In this document: positions 59,653-64,000 of the stretch, piece after piece
Numbering within the stretch: position 1 is the stretch's first letter
Layout: every line of letters starts with the position of its first letter
Assembly (NCBI GenBank): GCA_964473525.1
Contig: CAYYPK010000013.1
Coordinates: forward strand, 62,001 to 126,000
Direction of reading: 5' to 3'
Source: GCA-2687025 sp964473525
GTDB taxonomy: Bacteria > Poribacteria > WGA-4E > GCA-2687025
Length of the DNA stretch: 64,000 nt
Made by a program: the position numbers and the translations under genes
Notes under the pieces: model-generated
What the model saw: only the letters and a program-made list of their open reading frames with translations
Databases searched by the model: none
Told to the model about the DNA's origin: nothing

Positions 59653-62196
59653 ATGCTGGTTAGCTCCCTCGACGGCGTGGGACAGTGGCTTGTCCACACC
59701 TTGGGCTGGCTCTCCCTTGAGCTCGTAGTCTTCGCGGGGCTCGTGTACGCAGTAACGCGGTGGGGCGGCGTACGGTCCTCACGCGTCAGGCGGTGGCTCT
59801 GGACGCTCGTTCTCGTCAAGCCGCTCGTAGCCCTGCTGATCGCCTGGCCCGTCGCCCTGCCGACGCGCGAGGCTGGCGCCATCGCCCAGATGGCCGCGGC
59901 GAACGACGCCACGCTCGTGCTCCCTGCCGCATCTAGCGAGGCCCTGATCGGAGCCTACGAAGCGCCCTCGGATACTGGCACGGTGCCTCACACGGTCGTG
60001 CGCGATGTTGCCCCCAAACTGACCGGCTTTGCCGTGCTCGCAGCCTTGTGGCTAGCCGGCGTCGGTTGCATGGCCGCCTATTCGCTAATGGGCGCGGTAT
60101 GGCTGACCCAGGCCCGGCTACTGGCGCTCCCGCTGACGTGGGACGACATCGCAGAGACGTGCGACACCCATCGGGCCTCCGTGCGGGCGCTGCTCGCGCG
60201 CACGGAGCTGCGCATGACAACCAAGCTTAACGAACCGTGCCTGTTTGGGTTCCTTCGCCCCACGATCCTGCTGCCAACGTGGTGTCTGGAAGATGACGCG
60301 CCGCCGAACCTGGCGTACATCCTCCTCCACGAAGGCGCGCACCGCCGCGCGCGCGACCATTGGTTCCTGTGGTTCAGACGCGCGGTCGAGACCGCCCTCT
60401 GGTTCCACCCCGCCGTGTGGTACGCCGGCCAGAAGGCAATGGAGGAGGCGGAAAACACGTGCGACGAAGCCGTCGTCGCATTGGCCGAGGCCGAGGGTAC
60501 ACCCTCGGCGGCGGTGCTCTACTCTTCCTGTCTCATGCGAGTGCTCGAGCGCGCGACACGCCACCCGTTCGAGGGGTTCGTCCCTGGGGTCATACCGACG
60601 GCGGAACGCATCAGGCGGCTCGTGCAGCGTCACCCAGGATTCGGAGTCGGCCCTCGCCGCGCGGCAGTCGTTGGCGTAGCGTTGTTCGCTGCGGCGGCCC
60701 TGCCGGGCTCGCTCGTAGCGAACGCGTCGCTGGGGAACCGCGCGTTGTCGGCCCGGCTGCGCGACCGCCCAACCACCACCCGCGACGTCGTCTACTCGTC
60801 GAAGATGCCAGGTGACTACTTCTTCAACCTGTACCTCGTGCGCGCCGACGGGTCTGGGCTCATGCGACTCACCGACGACCAGGCGGAATACTCCCAGCCT
60901 CGCTGGGCGCCCGACGCATCGCGCATAGCCGCTCATGCCAGAACGGCGGACGGCCAGGGGTACGGCGTCTATGTGCTGGGCGCCGACGGCTCGAAGCCCA
61001 CCCGCGTGAGCGTGACGCGCCAGGACATGTACGTCCCGGAACAGAGCGACTACGCGGCAGACTGGTCGCCAGACGGCAAGCGCCTCGTATGCCAGACGGC
61101 CAGCCGCGCCGTCGGGGCGGACGCCATCCACAACAACGTCTACATCCTCGCCGTCGACGGCTCAGCGCAGCGTCGGCTGACCGATGACGCTGCGGATTAC
61201 GCCAGACCCGCGTGGTCGCCTGCGGGGAAGGACATCGCGCTCCTCCGACGCGAGCGCGGCGGCCTCCGGTGGGATCTCGCCCTCATCGCGACCGACGGGT
61301 CGAACATGCGGATCCTGTCCGATGTGAGCTCCCTGGGGGTGCACCGGTCCTCGCCAGCGTGGTCGAAGGATGGACGCAAGCTTGCGTACCTGGCGTTCAC
61401 GGGCGGCCCTGCGGATCCGTGCGAACTGCGCGTGCTCGACGTCGAGACACTGGAGAGCTCTGTCGTCGGCCTCACGGGCATTGGCTTCGAGGACAACGTA
61501 GGTCATCTGGCCTGGAGCCCAGACGACGACTATCTGGTCATAGCAGACCGCCGGCGCGGCGACACTCGACGGCGTCTGTATCGCGTGTCGTTGGCGGACG
61601 GAGCGGTGCTGGCCCTAACGCCACTTAACGGCCACGCCAAGCAGCCAGATGTTGGCCCGCCGGCGCGGGCCAGACCCGCGGGACGCGTCCCTCCGATCAC
61701 TCCCGGCGTATTCGGCCCGGTGACGGATCCAGAAACCCTCCATGTCTACTACGCTGTGGTGCGGAATTCACGAGTGACATGGGACGAGGCGAACGCCGAA
61801 GCCTTGCGCCTAAGACATGAGGGTAAGGCTGGCAGTCTGGCGGCCGTGAGCTCGGCGGCCGAGAGCTCGTTCCTCCTCACGTCCTTTCCCTACACCCATC
61901 ACGGCTTTTGGCTTGGTGGCCTCGGGTTGGCGGAACGGGCGGAAGCGGCCGGCTTGGGATGGTCCTGGGTTAACGGCGAGCCGTGGCGCTACACGCCGTG
62001 GTTCCGAGGGGAGGAACCCACGCCTTCGGAGATGGCGCCCCGAGTTGGCACGTTGACGTGGAGTTACGACCCGGCCCGCCCTGCCAGGGCGGGGTCGCTG
62101 ACCGCGCACGAGTGGACGGGTCGCGGTGCGTCGAGCGACGAGTTTGGGTACATCGTCGAGTTCGGTTCGCCACAACTGGCCGGCTCTGGCGAGTAA
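59653..62196 (+). CDS. BlaR1-type M56 peptidase fused to beta-propeller and C-type-lectin-like domain
   Basis: The 847-residue protein has three or four membrane helices at residues 12-165, then the M56 zinc peptidase domain with HEGAH at residues 226-230 and the conserved ENTCDEAVV. After a further membrane helix (about residues 337-355) the chain is extracytoplasmic: a TolB/WD40-like propeller (about 378-670; repeats with RADGSGLMRLTDD, SPDGKRLVCQ, SPAGKDIALL) and a C-type-lectin-like domain (about 694-845) with VTWDEANAEALR, GFWLGGLG, WSWVNGEPWRYTPW and the end GYIVEF. No penicillin-binding sensor domain is present. It is paired with blaI, so it likely senses a carbohydrate or protein ligand and cuts the repressor; this is inference. 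Confidence 0.85.
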   Translation: MLVSSLDGVGQWLVHTLGWLSLELVVFAGLVYAVTRWGGVRSSRVRRWLWTLVLVKPLVALLIAWPVALPTREAGAIAQMAAANDATLVLPAASSEALIGAYEAPSDTGTVPHTVVRDVAPKLTGFAVLAALWLAGVGCMAAYSLMGAVWLTQARLLALPLTWDDIAETCDTHRASVRALLARTELRMTTKLNEPCLFGFLRPTILLPTWCLEDDAPPNLAYILLHEGAHRRARDHWFLWFRRAVETALWFHPAVWYAGQKAMEEAENTCDEAVVALAEAEGTPSAAVLYSSCLMRVLERATRHPFEGFVPGVIPTAERIRRLVQRHPGFGVGPRRAAVVGVALFAAAALPGSLVANASLGNRALSARLRDRPTTTRDVVYSSKMPGDYFFNLYLVRADGSGLMRLTDDQAEYSQPRWAPDASRIAAHARTADGQGYGVYVLGADGSKPTRVSVTRQDMYVPEQSDYAADWSPDGKRLVCQTASRAVGADAIHNNVYILAVDGSAQRRLTDDAADYARPAWSPAGKDIALLRRERGGLRWDLALIATDGSNMRILSDVSSLGVHRSSPAWSKDGRKLAYLAFTGGPADPCELRVLDVETLESSVVGLTGIGFEDNVGHLAWSPDDDYLVIADRRRGDTRRRLYRVSLADGAVLALTPLNGHAKQPDVGPPARARPAGRVPPITPGVFGPVTDPETLHVYYAVVRNSRVTWDEANAEALRLRHEGKAGSLAAVSSAAESSFLLTSFPYTHHGFWLGGLGLAERAEAAGLGWSWVNGEPWRYTPWFRGEEPTPSEMAPRVGTLTWSYDPARPARAGSLTAHEWTGRGASSDEFGYIVEFGSPQLAGSGE

Positions 62197-62543
62197 CGTC
62201 GCTGGCCATCGCTCGAGAGGATGCCGCACAAGTGGCGCCCACGACGCTCTGCACGACCCAATGGCCGCGGAACGCCCATACGCGCGCCGCACGCCGGGCG
62301 GCTAGCCGTTGACGAGACCTATCGGTGTCCTCGTTGGCCTCGCAGTCGCCGTCGCTGTCGCCCTGCGCACGTTCGCGGCGCGCGCGACCGCACGCGGTCT
62401 GTCGCGGCCTGCTTACGCCCGGCTTCTAGCGTCCCGGGCTGGCAGGAAGGCGGCCAACCGCGCGGCGGTAGATCTCGGGCAGACCCGCGCACCTGAGAAC
62501 GGCTCACGAGACTAGCGGCGCGGTGGCAACGGCGGCTGGGTTG
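62197..62543. other. Region after the receptor gene
   Basis: Between the receptor and the convergent permease gene lie 347 bases. They contain one small possible membrane protein (62309-62515). Otherwise I see no promoter, hairpin with T-run or repeat. Confidence 0.4.
62309..62515 (+). CDS. Small hypothetical membrane protein
   Basis: A possible 68-residue protein starts with TTG at 62309. Residues 5-22 (IGVLVGLAVAVAVALRTF) form one membrane segment, followed by a basic, Ala-rich tail. No good ribosome binding site is visible. It might be a third member of the blaI unit or a chance open frame. Confidence 0.3.
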   Translation: MTRPIGVLVGLAVAVAVALRTFAARATARGLSRPAYARLLASRAGRKAANRAAVDLGQTRAPENGSRD

Positions 62544-64000
62544 TCACCCGTACCATATGTACGTGCGCACCCGCAGCAGCGTGCCGGCGAGACTGAACCC
62601 ACCGTCGACCAGGAACTCTCCCAGGATCATCCCAAGGAATAGCGGGATGGAACGCTGGTACGCCCGCAGGCCTCCGGCGCGGACGACCGCGGCCTTCACC
62701 GCCCACCCCACGAATATGGAGAACCAGAACGGGTTCATCGCCCAACTGCTGGACACGACGTAGCCGACCGGATGCAGGGCGAACCAGACATAGCGCATGC
62801 GTAGAGCCGAGAGCGTCCACACGACGACGGCGCCGACCGTGAATGCGATGCCGTATCTGGCCTCGACGCCCGTTGGTGTCAGAAGCCACGACGATAGCCT
62901 GCGGAACGTCTCGTACGCTGGCCACACGCGCGTCCCCGCGCCGTGCTCGTACGCCGAATGAAGGTGCGCCCAGAACGCCGCCATCACGCCCAATACGGCT
63001 GCTATCAGCGTGTAGCCGACCATGCGGCGGGTCGCGGTTCCACTGCGCTCGGTTAGCCGGAAGCCTTCCAGCACGCACGGCATGGGGTGGCTTCTATAAG
63101 CGCGGTTGAAGAACCAGAACAGCGACGCGACCGTCAACTCCGCCGGACGGAAGGCGCGGCTGCCGAACAGCGACGTCATCGTGCCCGCCGGGCCGGCGAA
63201 GTGGAGATCGTGTACCGGCGACCCCAGCTCCGCCCGCATGCGGCCCACCGACACCGTGATGAGCGTATAGAGCCCGAAGAAGACGGCGATGGACCACACG
63301 CCCATCCCCGCGCGCAGACAGAAGACGGTGACGCCTGCGGCCCCCAGCAGTAGAAGCAGCGTTCCCGTGGCTCCCGAGCCCCGCTGCCCCGGCTGCGCGA
63401 TCTCCCGCCACGCCGACGCTATCTGCCGCCGGGCGGCCCAGAGCACGACTACGGCAAACCCCGCGTAGGCCCCAGTCGTCTGCTGCTCGACGAACGGGAA
63501 CCCGTTCATGCGGATCCCTAGCGCGGAAGCCGCGACTCGCTCCATCTTCCACACGAAGTAGAAGAACCAACCGGAGAACGACAGCTCCAGCGGCACGAGG
63601 TAGGACAGACCGACGCAGAACGGTTGCACCGCCAGCGGGAGCCACCCAACCGCGTTCCAAGGTTTCGTCGTCAGATACCGGCCGACATCGACCGGACGGC
63701 CGAGCGTGGGCACGGCGGGGTAGAAGAAGTGCAGCCCATTCGTCAGGGCGAGCAGCGCGCCGATGGCGAATCCCGTCCACATGGCGCCGTTGCGGTAGAA
63801 CCGGCCCTCAACCATTTGGAGGGGGAGTTGGATGATCGGGTACGCGAGCCGCTCCTCGCGGTTCCAGCGTCGCCCAACGACAAGACTGAGCCCAACCATC
63901 ATCAGCAACAGGCACAGCGTGAACGCCGACCACGCGAGGACCGGCCACGCCCACGCCGCCACCACCGAAGAGCGGTAGGCGGACGTATCACCCTCCACGT
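62544..64000 (-). CDS. DUF6785-like polytopic membrane protein, 5' end missing
   Basis: At least 484 residues are visible; the frame runs to the window edge at 64000, so the true start is probably outside. There are about 12 membrane helices. Motifs include RRWNREERLAYPIIQLPLQ near the start, a long loop with PTLGRPVDVGRYLTTKPWN, and the pattern GFPFVEQQTTGAY. These match the large DUF6785/DUF6784 family found in Planctomycetes, Armatimonadetes and Poribacteria, possibly transporters related to oligopeptide permeases. Substrate is unknown. It is convergent with the blaI-receptor pair. Confidence 0.7.
   Translation of the reverse strand, partial: VEGDTSAYRSSVVAAWAWPVLAWSAFTLCLLLMMVGLSLVVGRRWNREERLAYPIIQLPLQMVEGRFYRNGAMWTGFAIGALLALTNGLHFFYPAVPTLGRPVDVGRYLTTKPWNAVGWLPLAVQPFCVGLSYLVPLELSFSGWFFYFVWKMERVAASALGIRMNGFPFVEQQTTGAYAGFAVVVLWAARRQIASAWREIAQPGQRGSGATGTLLLLLGAAGVTVFCLRAGMGVWSIAVFFGLYTLITVSVGRMRAELGSPVHDLHFAGPAGTMTSLFGSRAFRPAELTVASLFWFFNRAYRSHPMPCVLEGFRLTERSGTATRRMVGYTLIAAVLGVMAAFWAHLHSAYEHGAGTRVWPAYETFRRLSSWLLTPTGVEARYGIAFTVGAVVVWTLSALRMRYVWFALHPVGYVVSSSWAMNPFWFSIFVGWAVKAAVVRAGGLRAYQRSIPLFLGMILGEFLVDGGFSLAGTLLRVRTYIWYG

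Overview
The window is GC-rich bacterial chromosome, densely coded on both strands, with many GTG and TTG starts and frequent ATGA, GTGA or TGATG overlaps between neighbouring genes. The cell envelope looks Gram-negative: there are outer-membrane barrel proteins, a PorV-like protein, a SurA-like chaperone, several lipoproteins, and surface proteins with FlgD-like C-terminal domains. The mix of flotillin and NfeD genes, a lamin-tail protein, YCF48 repeats, a BlaI/BlaR1 pair, a DUF6785-like permease and an enolase-superfamily enzyme recalls uncultured phyla such as Poribacteria or Latescibacteria. That placement is an inference from gene content and was not tested by phylogeny. I see no phage, transposase, integrase, CRISPR array or rRNA.

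Layout. 1-7.3 kb: ABC-F ATPase, HAD phosphatase coupled to uvrB, a TPR protein and rmlB. 7.3-18 kb, minus strand: eleven closely packed genes running NfeD protease, NfeD OB protein, two FloA flotillins, an Ig-like lipoprotein, a small membrane protein, a lamin-tail protein, a SurA-like chaperone, a PorV-like protein, a fibronectin/FlgD surface protein and a Gfo/Idh oxidoreductase. A good promoter lies just upstream of the first. 18-21.6 kb, plus strand: thioredoxin-like protein, DUF3108-like protein, outer-membrane barrel, short-chain dehydrogenase. 21.6-24 kb, minus strand: GT-C glycosyltransferase and slipin. 24-33.5 kb, plus strand: tatA, tatC, zinc-ribbon protein, ribonuclease HI, ffh, rpsP, khpA, trmD, rplS, rnhB, yraN, a TusA-like and a DsrE2-like protein, thiD and thiE. 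rimM is missing from its usual place between khpA and trmD.

33.5-44 kb: a membrane metallopeptidase with TPRs, a 1231-residue YCF48 lipoprotein, a ferredoxin, a two-TM potassium-channel/RCK protein with an altered selectivity filter, gcvT and an aldehyde dehydrogenase. 44-47.5 kb: a DUF1015 protein, then on the minus strand rpmI, rplT and pheS, the last behind a clear phenylalanine T-box riboswitch. Neither infC nor pheT adjoins them. 47.7-56 kb: a lipoprotein, a SAM hydrolase, a DUF4340 protein, and a compact four-gene membrane operon of unknown function next to an HTH-helical-repeat regulator. 56-64 kb: a GlcF-like Fe-S protein, an enolase-superfamily enzyme, tRNA-Pro(GGG), blaI, a BlaR1-type peptidase fused to a beta-propeller and a C-type-lectin-like domain, and the 3' part of a DUF6785-like permease cut by the window end.

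The best candidates for undescribed biology are the NfeD/flotillin/surface-protein operon, the four-gene membrane operon with its neighbouring regulator, and the BlaR1-propeller-lectin receptor.
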